Assembly (NCBI GenBank): GCA_905221605.1
Contig: CAJNDS010002091.1
Location: 1,280,001-1,342,000 of the forward strand
Direction: 5' to 3'
DNA: 62,000 nucleotides
Origin: Symbiodinium natans
Taxonomy: Eukaryota; Sar; Dinophyceae; Suessiales; Symbiodiniaceae
The position numbers were made by a program, and so were the translations under genes. The notes under the pieces are model-generated. The model did no database searches, had not been told where the DNA came from, and saw nothing but the letters and a program-made list of their open reading frames with translations. Each line of letters begins with the position of its first letter. The stretch's first letter is position 1. Positions 1 through 12,138 of this stretch are shown piece by piece.

Positions 1-769
1 CGCCCTGCTTCTGAATGAATATGCATGAATGATTGATTGCACACTCTTTTGGATGGGGGAAGTCTCTTTTCATTGGCATCTCACCCCGACACGGTAGCGT
101 CAGCAGCTAACCCAGATTTTTATGAAATGTTGACACCAAAACCGCAATCAGCAAACGTAAGGAAGGCCTGCTGCAGCGCATCGTAAAATCTCGATAGCTC
201 GTCGAGCGCGCCAAGTATGTCCTCAGCTGCTCTCCCTGCCACTAGCCGCCAGCATGTTGACAATATCAGAAAGGTGGAATACTAATTACAATATCATAGT
301 ATTACAACGTTTTAATAGCTAATGCAGCACCTGCGAGCAGTTCTGGCCCTAGCAGCTTCTTGCATCAGGAAAGCAGTAACCGTCGGTAGTTGAGCTTGTG
401 TCACAACCAGGACTGCGAACCATGATTTGCAAAGTATGCCAGCTAGCATCGCTCCACTGGCACAATCTTGAGCCAGGTGATGCAGCGGGGATTTGGGTAA
501 GAATAAGAACAAGCACCAAAATGACTTACTGGCTTACCGAACCCTATGGGTCATTAAGACCTCATGGGCAACTACTGTGAGAAGAGGCGAGTAAACAAAA
601 CAAAGGAAGCTCTCCTCCGCAGCGCTTGCGGACCTCAGTCTCACAGCCATGCACCAGGACATGGGTATTGCATGGAATTTCTCGCACAAAAAAACAGGGA
701 ATTCAAACACCAGTATTTTGGGAAGCCCACACACACATGTCAGCACTGCAAAACGCACTGCAGAAGCTT

Positions 770-2222
770 GCGACTCCTCAGCGCTGGACCCAGTGGCTGC
801 CGCAGTTGAGTTGGTTGCAGGGTTGATGGTCTGATTGGCTCCGTCGCTTGACGTCGAGGCTGCATTTGGCACGCTCTCCTTCTGAGACTTCGCTGACTTC
901 GATTCACGCCCCGCTGCGGCCTTCGCGGTGGTCTCTTCTGTTGAATCTGTTGAGCCTTTTGACTCTGTAGAAGCTTCTGTTGAAGCTGTTGAGCCTGTTG
1001 ACTCTGCAGAATCTGTTGGCCGTTCACTAGCCGTTGCCTGGGCTTTGGCAGCGGAGGCTGGAACGCCCGACACGGCTTTGGCCAACCTGGGAGCTGGACT
1101 CGGAGCCAAGGGCTTGCTCCCTTTGGCTGATGCTGGTGCCGGCGCCGCCATGCTTGCTGTGCTTGCTGTAGATGTGTGAGCGGAATTAGCAGAATTCGGC
1201 GCGCTTGCTGCAACAGGTGCTGGTGCAGGGGCGATCATGTTACTTGCTGGCGTCGGAGCGACTACGCTCGCTTGCGACGTATCAAGAGATGGAGCACTTG
1301 CTATAACAGTAACAGCTGGCGATGGCGCAGGAGGCACAGGAGGTGCAGAAGGTGGAGGAGGCGCTTGCCCTTCCACCTGCGCCACGCTAGGTGCCACGCT
1401 AGGTGCCACGGTGAGTGGTGCATCGGCTGCTGCTGCTGCTGCTGCTGTAGTTGGGGATTCTTCGAAGACAACAGCCTCAAGGTGGAGCAACACAATCATC
1501 ATGTACTAAGACACTGCTATCGTCGCAATCAGATCGATCCAAAAAAGTACGTTGCAAGTCCGGATGTCGTGGCGAGCCTTGACCGGAGCTGGTGCCGGTA
1601 CCTCAGGATGACTGCAGCACCGTCAGAAACATCGCCATTGCAAAAGTCTCTCCAAAGCTGCGACCACTCCGAACTTATCGAACTTAAGCAAAGATGTAGC
1701 AAAGATGCCGGCACCACGGGCATCGACTCCACAGCTGCCTTGGGCGACATGGCAGCTGCAGGCTCCGTGGTTGTAGCCTGGACAAGCCAGGCCAAACTGG
1801 GGCGCATCGCGGCCTCTCTCGGCCCAGGTGTATATAGTATATACGTGGGCGTGCGTGTGTGGGGGGCGGACTTCACAGTTTCACTCAGAGTCTGCATTAG
1901 ATGCCTCGACAGCGGGAGCTGGAGACGCAACAGGCGCTTGCGACGATGCGCTCGCCGCTCCAGCAGGCTGCCCCATGAAAGGACCCATGGCAGCCATCGG
2001 GTTCATCATGGGGTTCATCATCAGAGGGTTCATCATCGGATTCATCGGAAATGGATATGTAAAAGGCATTGGCATCGAACCAGGAGGCATGCCCAGACTT
2101 CCAGGTGGGCCCGGAGCACCTCGCCGTCCTCTCCGCCCTTTATGACCCTTTGGCCCAGCCGGTCCACGGACACCGGGAGGCCCCGCGACGAAGGCATTAG
2201 CATCAACCGGTGCAGGAGCAAC
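770..2222 (-). CDS. Collagen-like, Met/Pro-rich and Ala-rich protein (partial, two exons)
   Basis: Exon 2222-1905 opens after an AG|G acceptor. It reads 11 uninterrupted Gly-X-Y triplets (about 2183-2085, beginning GPPGVRGPAGPKG), then a Met-Pro-Asn repeat (MNPMMNPLMMNPMMNPM), then an Ala/Pro/Ser stretch. A GC donor (GAG|GC at 1904) joins in phase to 1475, giving an Ala/Pro/Ser/Thr-rich exon with an Ala run and a Ser/Thr/Glu segment to about 770. The frame stays open to 534 but loses that composition, so a splice near 770 is likely. Collagen triplets normally form triple helices in secreted or surface proteins, but no signal peptide was found because the first exon is not located. Function unknown; the collagen-like segment is clear, the exon joining is inferred. 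Confidence 0.5.
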
Positions 2223-2669
2223 CTGAGCTTGGCAATGAAGGATTCAAGGTGCGAACTCCCGGTATTGATGCCGTGTGGCAGCTGGCGCCTTGAATGTCAC
2301 GGAGTCATCTTCGGAGTTCTCACCTTAGCAACAGTCAGCCTGATGTCAGGTGCTGGAGTCCTCTGCACAACACATGGGTTCTCTCGGCGCGAGGCTCCTG
2401 CTGCGGGCATTCAAGCTGACCTACAGTTCGGTGTCTGGTACATGGGAAACCTTGTAAAGTAGGCAGTCCTCACCAACACAGGCAAGGCACCACGTGCAGC
2501 TTGTTGCCCGCCACCTGACACAATCGTAACTCGAGATACCCAACGAGCATGACGGACATAGCGTGCGGCAACATGCTGACGCATGCAGCACGCTCGAGGA
2601 TGGATGGTTTGTTGGCCTCCTGCGTGCCAATGAGCAGAGCGATCTGAAAGGAAACTGCCTGAGAAAAAT

Positions 2670-2671
<2 letters not shown>

Positions 2672-2702
<31 letters not shown>
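2672..2702. repeat. Poly(C) tract
   Basis: An unbroken run of about 31 C. Shorter C or G runs occur at 6342-6362 and 46784-46799. The stretch 2230-3340 holds no gene I can support; 2890-2990 carries degenerate CCCTAAA-like text. Confidence 0.9.
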
Positions 2703-2703
<1 letters not shown>

Positions 2704-3342
2704 CCCCCTCATTCCAAGTAGCAGATGGATGCAAAAGGTGCCGTGTAGTTTCACACTTTATGGCTGGTAGATCTATGAGCAAGGAACTGCGTAAATCAAA
2801 GAAGCTCATTGTGCTACTTCCTTATGCTTCCTGTAGTTTGATGAGTTGACAAGCAGCTTCACCACCAATAGCAAGATACAAAGATCCGGCACCCCTAAAC
2901 TTCAGCTCCCTTAAACCCTTTTCCACCAGGGACTCTCGGATGCCAAGCCCTTTAAACCTTAAACCCGAAAAGCCCTAACCCCCCCAACTTTGGGGTCTCT
3001 GAGGCCCAGGCCCAGGCGCGCTTGAGGCGCATTCTTCGTTATGCCGCTGCCCAGTGGGCACAAGACAAACAGCTGCGTAGAGGCATCTGACATCTGACGT
3101 TTAGGCTGCTTTGGATTGGACGTTCCCCTGCTCACCCCTCCCTACGCGCGCAGCTAAGCAGCCAGGGTGTCACCATCCAATCGGTTTGCTCTGCACTTTG
3201 CTCTGTGCTCTGTGCCTTCGTGAAACTCGTGGTTGTGGCCCACAGCCTACTCTGGAAACAAATGGCCTAGCTCAAGTCGAAGCCTGCTTCTGCACCTGTG
3301 AGTGGTCGGGGGGAAAAGATGTGCGCAGCTGTAGCACTACTG

Positions 3343-6180
3343 TCACTGCCTGCAAGAATTCCGAGATGTAGGGCTGCGGCGGATGGCTTGAAGGACTTTC
3401 GACTTCAAGCTCTCGTAGCTTACATAGTCTGGCAGCTTCAGCAAATTAGCACACCTGGGCCCAGCTGATGTCATTGTTCTTCTTTGTTTGATTTTCAGAG
3501 TCGCGATACAGGATGTGGATTTTGAAGTCAGGATGCGTCGCGCTGGTTGGAAGTCGTTCTGAATCTGGCACGCGGTGCACACAGAACTTCGGATTCAGGT
3601 TCTGAAACCTCGGCCGACTAGGCGTGTGACAGCATGCGCAGCTGCGGGAAGCCCCTCTTGCACCAAGCCCACAAAACCATCCTGCAGCCAGACTTCCCCA
3701 ACAGCGGAGCGCGACTGCAAGATGTGCAGAACCTCGGCATTCACTTTATGATGGCAGGTCTAAGTGTTGAATCGTTGCCCTGTCCTGGCTGGAAGCTAAC
3801 ACAACTTCAGCGCTCGCTAGTCAACGTTGCACCTCAATCAGTTCTGTCTGGGTTCGCGGGTGGCGCTGGGGCCGTGACATCAAGAACCTGCCCATATCCT
3901 CTGGTTCCAGATCTTCTTGCCTTAACTCCATTTCTGTGGCCAGTGCAGAGAAGCAATTGATGTGGTTCCCAGAGGGATTCAAAGCGACTCAGCTACTCCT
4001 TGCTGCCCCTCCAGGGCGAGCGCAAAAGCTTCCAAAGCCAAACAATGCAGGGGCTGTCGTCCTGGCACGCAGCCAATAAGCACAACGCTCTAACACACAA
4101 CGGACAACTGAGAGCAGCCGACTGGATATGAACCGCTCTTGCAATCAACGCTCAGCCAGTCCCCAACGCCTGGTAGCCGCCGGAAAGTACGGTGTTGGCA
4201 CGGAGATCTCGAACATCAAACCCGGTGGTGGAACCGGAGATCAAGGTGTTGAGCTCCTAAGTGGCAACGGAAGAGAAATGGAAGGCGACATGGAGTGCAT
4301 TCATATTCTAAGGCCAGGGCGTATGGATCAAACATCTTCAGCCAGGCAACAGGGAGCACCTACAACACGGCACGGAACCCACCTACCGGTCCCCCATCAC
4401 GCCCAATATGGGGACAGCACGTTAAGCCGAACTTATGTTGTCCGCAGCTCACGGATGTCGGCAGAATTGATTTCGGGAAGGCTGCACGAAGGAGCAACAG
4501 CACGGACAGAAATGTTGACAATCAGATTCTTTGCTAGAGCGGTGACGAAGCACAAGGCTCCTGCATGTGTCTAAATCCAAGAAATCTAAATTTTGTTCCA
4601 GCTCAGCCTTCTGCAGCCCAGTCAGGAAGGCGGCAGTGTGTCGCTGGAACTGCACGTTCGTCCTGGCATTCAGCCAGCTACGCGCATCTGAAACCTGTCC
4701 GAACGCCATCTTCCAACCTGTAGTTGGCCATCAGGTGAAGGTAGCGGGTCAGATTCTCGCGCGTCACCTGTAGGTTAGCTAATAATCCAGATGTGAGAAC
4801 AAGCCCTAAGTAGTCGCTGCGGGGAAATTATGTAGATGCACCTTGTGCACGCACAATGACACGCACAAGCCCTTCCACATGCTTCCAAGCCAGGTGCCGG
4901 GATGTCACTGCCACCAGGAATAAGGTCGATGTCCTCCGGACTGAACGGAAACCTAAGCATACCTAAGGCGTTGGATTCTGTGGGCCTTGTGCACGCCCTT
5001 CTCGGTGACAGAGATACCTCAAAGGCTTTCAAAATGCGATATAAGAACTTCGACCTTCTACCAGGGGTGCTCATGATGTCCATGATGCTACATTGTAACA
5101 TCCGAATCCATGATGCTGAACCATCAGGCCGGCGGCTAAACGTGATGCCAAGCCCCTCTACGTCTGAGCACTCCTGTCCCACAAGCAATGCAAAGGCAGT
5201 TCTCTGGATGTGAAGGCAGCGAAGGCATCACTTTGCATCCTTGATCTGCAACATGTTCTTGTGCAGTTCTCTGTCCAAGGATGCAACGTCATCTACCTGC
5301 AGGTCTGTCTCAGAACATGTCCCTTCCAAGCTCAGGCAATGCACCCCGCCTCGTTCACGCGCCCGAGGAGACGGTTTACAAAGACCCTGCTGAACTGTGG
5401 CTCCAGCAAAAACATCTCGTAGATCGCCTGCCGGTATTTGCCAGCGCATAACCGACTGGTGCCCCCGGAACTCTGCGCAAAGACTAAAATCACCAACTGC
5501 GCTTCAAGAGAGCGGGGCATGGCCTTCCCCACAACCTTGCCAAGAATGGGAATGTACCCTCACACACTATGGACACAGCAGATTCTAGATCAACACCTGG
5601 CCTTGCCAAGAAAGGTGTACAAGTCAGCAGCTTGCCGGTGTTTGGTGAAGGCTGACGTGGCAGGGTACAAGGTGTGGTCAGATGTGGCACTGAAAAGGCC
5701 GTACCTTGCAAGCGAATCATCGCCGAGCTGCTGAGTCATCCGAGCTTTGCAGGATCTTTGCCGGCTGAGGTCGCAACTCTGGGTCGAACATCTCCCGGCA
5801 AATGTGCACCATGAACTCCTCTCAAAAGAACGGTCTTTTTGTTTGACTCTTGCATCTAGAAACTACGGAGCTGACATGCCTTGAAGAGGCCGCCACCATC
5901 CACCCCACTTTCTGGAGTACCGTCAGGTGCGATGAACTCCACCCGAAACGTATCGCGAAGCCCGTGCTCGTCGTCCAAGCCTGCATAGGCTTAGGGCTTA
6001 AGGCTTGGGGCTGAGGGGCTTAGGGGCCCGAAACCCCTAAACATGGCTTTGCTTGCCCCTTGGCGGTCCTCCCTGCAACCTTGCCTTCAAAAGCGGCGAT
6101 GCCATCATCAACAAGGAAGTTTCGGCGTATCTGATGCTTCTCCATGGCCTTGGCGAAGCGCTTTGAGACAATGTGTTTCT
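3343..6180 (-). CDS. HECT-type E3 ubiquitin-protein ligase, C-terminal part with complete HECT domain
   Basis: HECT ligases take ubiquitin from an E2 onto a cysteine and pass it to substrate. Sixteen exons chain in phase with no stop for 431 residues: 6180-6085, 5980-5880, 5818-5778, 5704-5602, 5427-5350, 5296-5240, 5173-4883, 4767-4718, 4662-4608, 4359-4321, 4256-4170, 4061-4007, 3912-3888, 3732-3697, 3608-3537, 3454-3343. The product follows the family in order: GVDGGGLFKEF, REMFDPEYGLFS, LLEPQFSRVF, SLDRELHKN, DVEGLGITFS, LIPGGSDIP, YLHLMANYR, DVRDLRANTVLSGGY, TSCSRAPLLGF, LPTSATCANLLKLPDY. The catalytic Cys is codon 3453-3451 and the usual C-terminal helix follows, so the enzyme looks intact. 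Of 15 introns, 10 start GC, 3 GT and 2 GA; 14 acceptors are AG|G. Introns are as short as 55 bp. Resembles the UBE3C/UPL group, but the subfamily is not certain. Confidence 0.9.
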
Positions 6181-7117
6181 CTGCTTGAAGATGCTTGCGA
6201 TGGAGGGGGAGAGAATGGCAATTGGGCAAAGCCTCTTGGTATCTTAGTAACTTAGTATCGGCCGAGCGCGTCTGTTGGAGACAGCCACGAACAAGACGAA
6301 GCGAGCAGTGCACCCACAAGGGGCCAAGTCGACTGCAGGCGCCCCCCCCCCCCCTCCCCCCCCGACCCCTTTGAAGGTCTCAAAAGACCCCCTGATGACC
6401 CACAGCAAGGCCGAAAGCAAACTGCAAAAGAGCCAGCATTCGTGAAAACACTTGTCTTCAACACGGTTTTCTATGACTGTTTGCAGCTGGAAGTCCCAAA
6501 CAGGACGCCCTGTGTACATTGAACAACTTAGGGCCTAGGGACCTTGCGAAGAAACCGAAATGAGGTCCCTCTTGACTTTTTGGTGCACAAAGCTAAAGTT
6601 TGGAATGGAACAAAATCAATCGGAAAAGCAGCATTGGAAGAGCAAGCCCACATCTTCAACATCTTTCAACCACCATCCTCCGACGTGAGACGGTTTAGGG
6701 GCACCCAGTGCCTGAATGAAGTACGGGCCACCCAAACCAACCCTTCAACTCGGCCAGGAACTCCTCTATTGGGCGTGGGAATCTGCATGGTTCATATATG
6801 TTCCCGAAAGGGAAGGATTCGTCCTTTGTCTGTGCGAGCCATGTCATTTTGTGGGAAGCGATCTTTGGTCGAACCGCTCGAACTTGAAGCAGGAACAGGC
6901 TCAGATCCAGGCAGACGGGCCCCAAGGACCACGGTACGCCCGCCTTTCTTCCTGAAGAGTGCAAAACCTCTCTATGCCCTTTTTGTTGCAGGGGTGACCG
7001 CCACCTGATCGGCAAGGATGGCTGCGTGTAGAATGGAGACTCGGTCCTCCCAAAACAGCCGAAGACTGCCGCACAATGATCCGACTCCACCCAGGACCCA
7101 GAATAAGCTGCTAGCTC

Positions 7118-7197
7118 CTCAAACGGCAAGACATGAGGCATCTCGGCCAGCGTTGCTTGCAAAGCTCTTTCAGCCAGTGTCTGCGAGGATGTCGCAC
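7118..7197 (-). CDS. Exon just upstream of the HECT domain (same ligase gene)
   Basis: The exon opens at AG|G and closes at a GA donor after a Glu codon. It encodes 26 residues ending in LAEMPHVLPFE. A 'Leu..Pro-hydrophobic-hydrophobic-Pro-Phe' motif precedes the HECT domain in UBE3C/UPL-type ligases, which supports membership of the same gene. At least one exon between here and 6180 is unresolved; 6700-6870 (minus) also reads protein-like (ending near EEFLAELKGWFGW) but could not be joined in phase. A minus-strand acidic stretch at 8060-8150 (DEPMEVDEEEASQ) may be another exon. Confidence 0.55.
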
Positions 7198-7743
7198 CTC
7201 CCCGAGTCATCGAACACTGCATGCATTGCGTCGCTCCTTGCACTTTGGTCCTCACTTCCGATCCTTTGAGGTCCGTGCTCGTACTGGGCATGCTGGGTGC
7301 ATTGCCTCGCTCGGGTTCCTGAGGACAGCTCTCATCTCTCTTCATGTGAAGCAAGTCGGTTGCAAAACTGTGAGCAGCAGGAGGACATGGAGAACTCTTG
7401 GCTGTAGCACCTTATACCCTACACGCACACCATCTTGTAACCTCAAGACGCTAAAGACAACGCAACCCCAACCTTAAGTCAAGACAACAACCTCGGCACT
7501 CAGCCCAACCCCCCCAACCCAGTTCAACCCCCTCAATCCTCAGCTACCCCTCAAGGCCCCAAAAGATCCCAGCACCTTCAAAATCAGCCTAAAAGGCACC
7601 ACAATGTGTCAAGGCCCCCACTCCCCCCACCCTGGAAGAAAAACTCATATGAAAACTGATGCACTTGTCATGAAAAAACCAATGCAAAACATGGAAATAG
7701 CAAAGGCAGATGAGAGAAAAAAAAGTGCCCTTGGTAATTATGT

Positions 7744-7770
7744 CACACACACACACACACACACACACAC
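7744..7770. repeat. (CA)n microsatellite
   Basis: Uninterrupted CA dinucleotides. Similar short GT tracts occur at about 13531-13550 and 14390-14412. Confidence 0.9.
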
Positions 7771-9322
7771 TTACTGACTCTCGAAAAGGCGAGTTGGTCC
7801 GACTTCATCTCTCGTCGCTCGCTATTCTCGCAAGCACAGCACTGCCTAGTTTGTCGGGTGAAAACCAGATTGCAGAAACAGGAAAGGTGCCCGACTGTTG
7901 TGGGAGTCCTGTCCGCCTTTTCTTACAGATACGCTTTTCACACCAATTATTCACAGGCTGTACACAGACGACTTCGTCCCCCCACCAAGAGAAGCCGAGG
8001 CAGGACTCCTAAGCATGTTGGGCTTTTTCACAGTTTTTCTGTAACACCCAATTATCGACAGCAATGCTTCTGATCATTGCCGGACACGCTTGCCTGTGAA
8101 GCTTCCTCCTCATCAACCTCCATAGGCTCATCCTGCCCGTGATCCAGAACAGATGACTGGGGATGCAGATGATGCCAATGCAGCCCTAGCCTCATCATGC
8201 ATTGGCTCCATCGATTCATCTGGGATATCAGTGCCCAAGTTGATGGCTGGAGGAGCACGCCGCAGCCTGACGCGCGAGCCGAACGCATGGCGAACGACAA
8301 GGCTTGCCGACATAAGGCTCCAGCAGCGTACGCGATTCTGGGATGATCCAAGCCTTGCCCAGTACAGGTCAGACGCAAGTCGCTACCAAGCAGTTCTAGC
8401 TCACCATGATGCCAGTTGTTGCTTGTGACAAATGCCTTTGTGCGGCCTAAACCAAAAGGAGGCAAGCAGACGCGATGTTACCTACGAAAAGGCTGTGGGT
8501 GTGACTAGGGGTATGTCGCCGTCCCCGCCTCTTTGTCGTGCGGGCTCCCAATGTCGCAAGATGTTGCAAGGATGGGCTTGTCGCAGAGGTTTATCGCGCG
8601 GAGGCTTGCCGCAAGAAGGACGGCGTCGTTACAAACTCTACGTCGCAAAAAGACGCCTGGGGCCTGTTACAGAATGACATACCCTGGACTTTTGACTCGC
8701 AGCCTGCCTGGGGTGTGGGCCCTCATCCCTGTACTTGCGTAAGGATGCGCAGCCATCAACCCTAGAAGCCCAACCAGAAACCACCACTGCACCCATCATG
8801 GGTGATCTTTTGCTGAAGGCAGCCTAGCCTTTTCCGATCTGATCCTTGGGCCGTACCGATCGTGTGCAAGTGCCTGTTTCCTAGCCAGTTTGAAGTTGTT
8901 CGTGTGTTGCTCGCTTTGTCATGTTCATGCGTTTTGAGGCGTCCTCGAGCAGCCCCCCAGACTTCTCGAATGAAATTGTTGCAGAGCATCTCCTGAGCCT
9001 GCACCGGGCCTCCTGACGTGCTAATCGCGTGAGGCGCGGCTCGCTACTAAGGTCCGGACACCATCGCTCTCCAAAATCGCTTTCCGCCGATGACGATGAT
9101 AAAGCAAGCTGATCTGAGCTGACGGACTCGTACTTTTCGAAATGAGGCCTAAGTCGCCGGCCGAGTCCCAGACCAGGGAAGTAAGGCTGCTGCGGAGAGC
9201 CCTGGCTGCAGGAAGCAGACCCGCCTGAGTCTCTGAAGTCTCATTAAAACTTTACAGCCTCCTTAAAAATCGGCAAGGTCGAACAGCGCAAAGAAATTGC
9301 AAAATACCCCGGAGTTGCAGGC

Positions 9323-11780
9323 CTGGTCTGGCATCGTGGTCACAAAGTGATACGTGAGCCGGTTCAGGAAAGGTAACAACTCCCGCACCTGCAGCAGAAT
9401 CTAGCAGATGCAGCACGTGCCGCTGAATGGTGTTCGGCACTATGCGGGCGCTTGTCTCAATTCATCGCACAATGCACTTCTCCGTGGAAGAGCAAACTGT
9501 GTGTCGAAACTGATGCGGGCCCATCGCTGCGCACGATCCTGCATGTTTCTGATATCTGGGCACTAGTCTGCCCAAACATCAACCTCCGTGCTACGCTGCT
9601 ACGAAGGACGAGAACATCGAAAGAGCGCGACTTTTGAAGAATCCATGCCCATGCCCTTCCTCGCATGGGCACCTACGATGGGCTTAGCGCTTTGCTAACT
9701 ACCAGTACAGGTAACATCTACAGAGAATTCAAGGCCACCTCGACTTGCTCTCAACTTACACGATGGCAAACTACGTGCCGCTTCCCCAGGAGCCAGATTA
9801 TGCCTGAAATCTTTCCATGCGGGTACAGTAGGCTTTCAAGCCGCGACTCGGATGTCTCCCTGAAGGATATGGCCGGGACGGATACAACATTCCTCCCACG
9901 CACGCACCCCCCCTCGACGGAGAATTTCGAAACAACACATTGGTGCAGAACCGTCTGATGGAAGCCGAGAGCTTACTAGTAGAGGATGCTGGAAGATGCT
10001 GTACAGAAGCTGGGTTCTTTCAAGACGCCGCCTAAACACAGCGTCCAGTCGCAGTGGCTCAAAGCCCTTCTCCCACAATCCATATGACCTCGGGATACCT
10101 CGGGGGCCTTGAAACACACATGCAGGCCCAGTGCAGGCTCAGCAGCCTCCTCTAGCCGTAGGGGGTTGGCAGCGCCGAAGAACTCGTAGTCATACATCGG
10201 CTGGAGCTGCAAGGCATACACCTTTCATTGCTTGGAACTGCTTGGAACGTTGACAATGACTGCCAATCAGTGCCTGCTGGAATTACTTGCGCTCTTTTGT
10301 TACTCTCGTCCAGGGCTCCGGCAGCGCAGAAGACGCGCAGTCGAATGGCCTCTGGCGATGCCAGTGCAGGCGGGCCCAGAGCTTCGAACACATCCTCTGC
10401 ACTCCGATTCCTGCAGCAGAGCAGAGGCTGGCGACTGACAGCGCAAGGAGCGAGTGATGCGCACTGTCCGCTGGACTCACTTCCGATTCAGTTAGCAAGT
10501 TCATGGCCTCATCAAACCTCGGAAGGTTGGGAACAAACGTTCTGCAAGAGGAGTGGCAAACGCCAGGGTCTGCAGCACCTGCAGAGGCTTCTCTAGGAGT
10601 CACCAAAGATCACAGAGGGTTCAAGGATTTTTTGAAAGTTTTGCGCGACTCCATGCTGCTGGGAACCTCCTGAGGAGGGTCACATTCAGCCTCCGCTGTG
10701 CCATCCGACCTCATATATGGCTTCTTGCAACCCAGGCTACTGGGCTGCCACAACGTTGCAGGACTGTGTTGCCCTTCCAAGGGTCCCAGCGGAGCAAAGT
10801 ATAAGCGGCATATGGCCAACAGGATATCATCTCTGCCACGATCCACGGATGAGAGGAGCAAACGAGCGAAGCTACCACCTGCGTGGGAATCAAGCTAACT
10901 TTCTCCATGTGTCTGCACCTCGCATGAAAGGTCTAACTGGGGCTGCCACGGTTTAATGTCGCAGATGCCCTGGCACTTGCCTTGGCATCCTCGGCCCCAA
11001 TGCCGACCTGCTCCTGAAAGGCATCACTTCACGAAGTGCGGTACATCATGGTACATCTAAGATTCCATCATGTACGAGCCCCTGGTTGAAGCATGTCCTT
11101 GGCCCAGGACAGCCAATGGAGGAAGGCCAACAGCTCCCCGGAAGCTGTGGAGAAGCCGCTTTCATGATGGAGAGCGAATCTCTCCTGTGACATGACAGTG
11201 GCTACTTACTGCTTCATGCTGGCCCTATGTACTACGTCTTGCGCTCTTGGCTGGATTTTTTTGGGCAAAGTCACAAACGGCACTACACAGCCCTACGGCG
11301 CTTTGCACTCACTGGTGGCATGCCGAACTGGCAGTCTCCAGGATCACGGCGATGTTGTCGAGGATGTGCGCAGGGCTGCACGACCTGCTCCGAAGCACAC
11401 GCTTATCAACGGTGGCATTCTTACACGTCTGCATGGCTTACAAGTATAGTAGGAACTGCTGCAACAATTCGGTGGCCACATATGAACGCCCCACCTGTTG
11501 GGTGCGGCTGCCCCCAGAACCCCCGCGGTGTGGACGAGCAAGCTGCATAAGCCTTGGTATTGCGGGCACACTGGGACCCCCATGCCGCCAGATGGTACTT
11601 GAGGTCCTGGCGTTGTAGCGACTGTGTGAGGCTTGGCTTTGCCACCTCGTTAACGCTGAGAATTCTGAGAAGCTCGGGAATTAGATGTCGGAACGAAGTG
11701 CGTAGCAGTGCACCTCACTTGTGCACAAGCTCTCGCCGATCTGCGGCGTGGACAAAAGAAGTGCCAGCAACTCCTCCCGG
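9323..11780 (-). CDS. Helical exons, probably N-terminal part of the HECT ligase or a separate gene
   Basis: Several minus-strand exons have clean splice flanks and helix-rich coding text. One chain fits in phase: 10541-10481 (ends FDEAMNLLTESE, donor GTGAGT), 10394-10287 (DVFEALGPPALASPEAIRL, donor GTAATT), 10206-10108 (LQPMYDYEFFGAANP, GC donor). Others are 9388-9323 (VRELLPFLNRLTYHFV, GC donor), about 10878-10612 (ARLLLSSVDRGRDDILL), about 11144-11090 (GELLAFLHWLSWAKDM), 11384-11313 (AHILDNIAVILETASSACH, donor GTGAGT), 11645 to about 11575 (SLTQSLQRQDLKYHLAAWG) and about 11780-11719 (REELLALLLSTPQIGESL). Large HECT ligases carry long armadillo-like N-termini, which this composition would suit. 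No family motif proves it and not every phase closes, so continuity with the HECT gene is inference. Confidence 0.5.
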
Positions 11781-12138
11781 CTGCTTCAGAGTGGATGCGT
11801 CTTAGTAATGTGTCACGTTTTTGCATGCTATGCTGCTATGCACCGTCCTGGCGACAGCGTAGCGAATGCTCGACCGTTGCCAGAGAGATGGCGTCCAAGC
11901 CCGAGCACCTCAGCTTTAGGCCCGGTTTGGAGAGTCACGCATCTTCATACTACATGTAACACTTCTCTTCCGCAGCCAAAACCAAAGTCCCAACAACCAC
12001 TTTATCCTGCATAATGATGCCCGGCTGCATCAGATTGACCATGTTGGCGACCTGTGCTTCATTCGAATGATCACCATCGCAGTGTGTGCTACGGGCAGAA
12101 CGCCTCGGAGTAAACATTGAGTCACTCTAGGCTGATGC

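Noticed and set aside
1176-2462. A 428-codon plus-strand frame
   Set aside because: Arg/Cys-rich text antisense to the collagen-like exons; no domain and no sensible splice signals.
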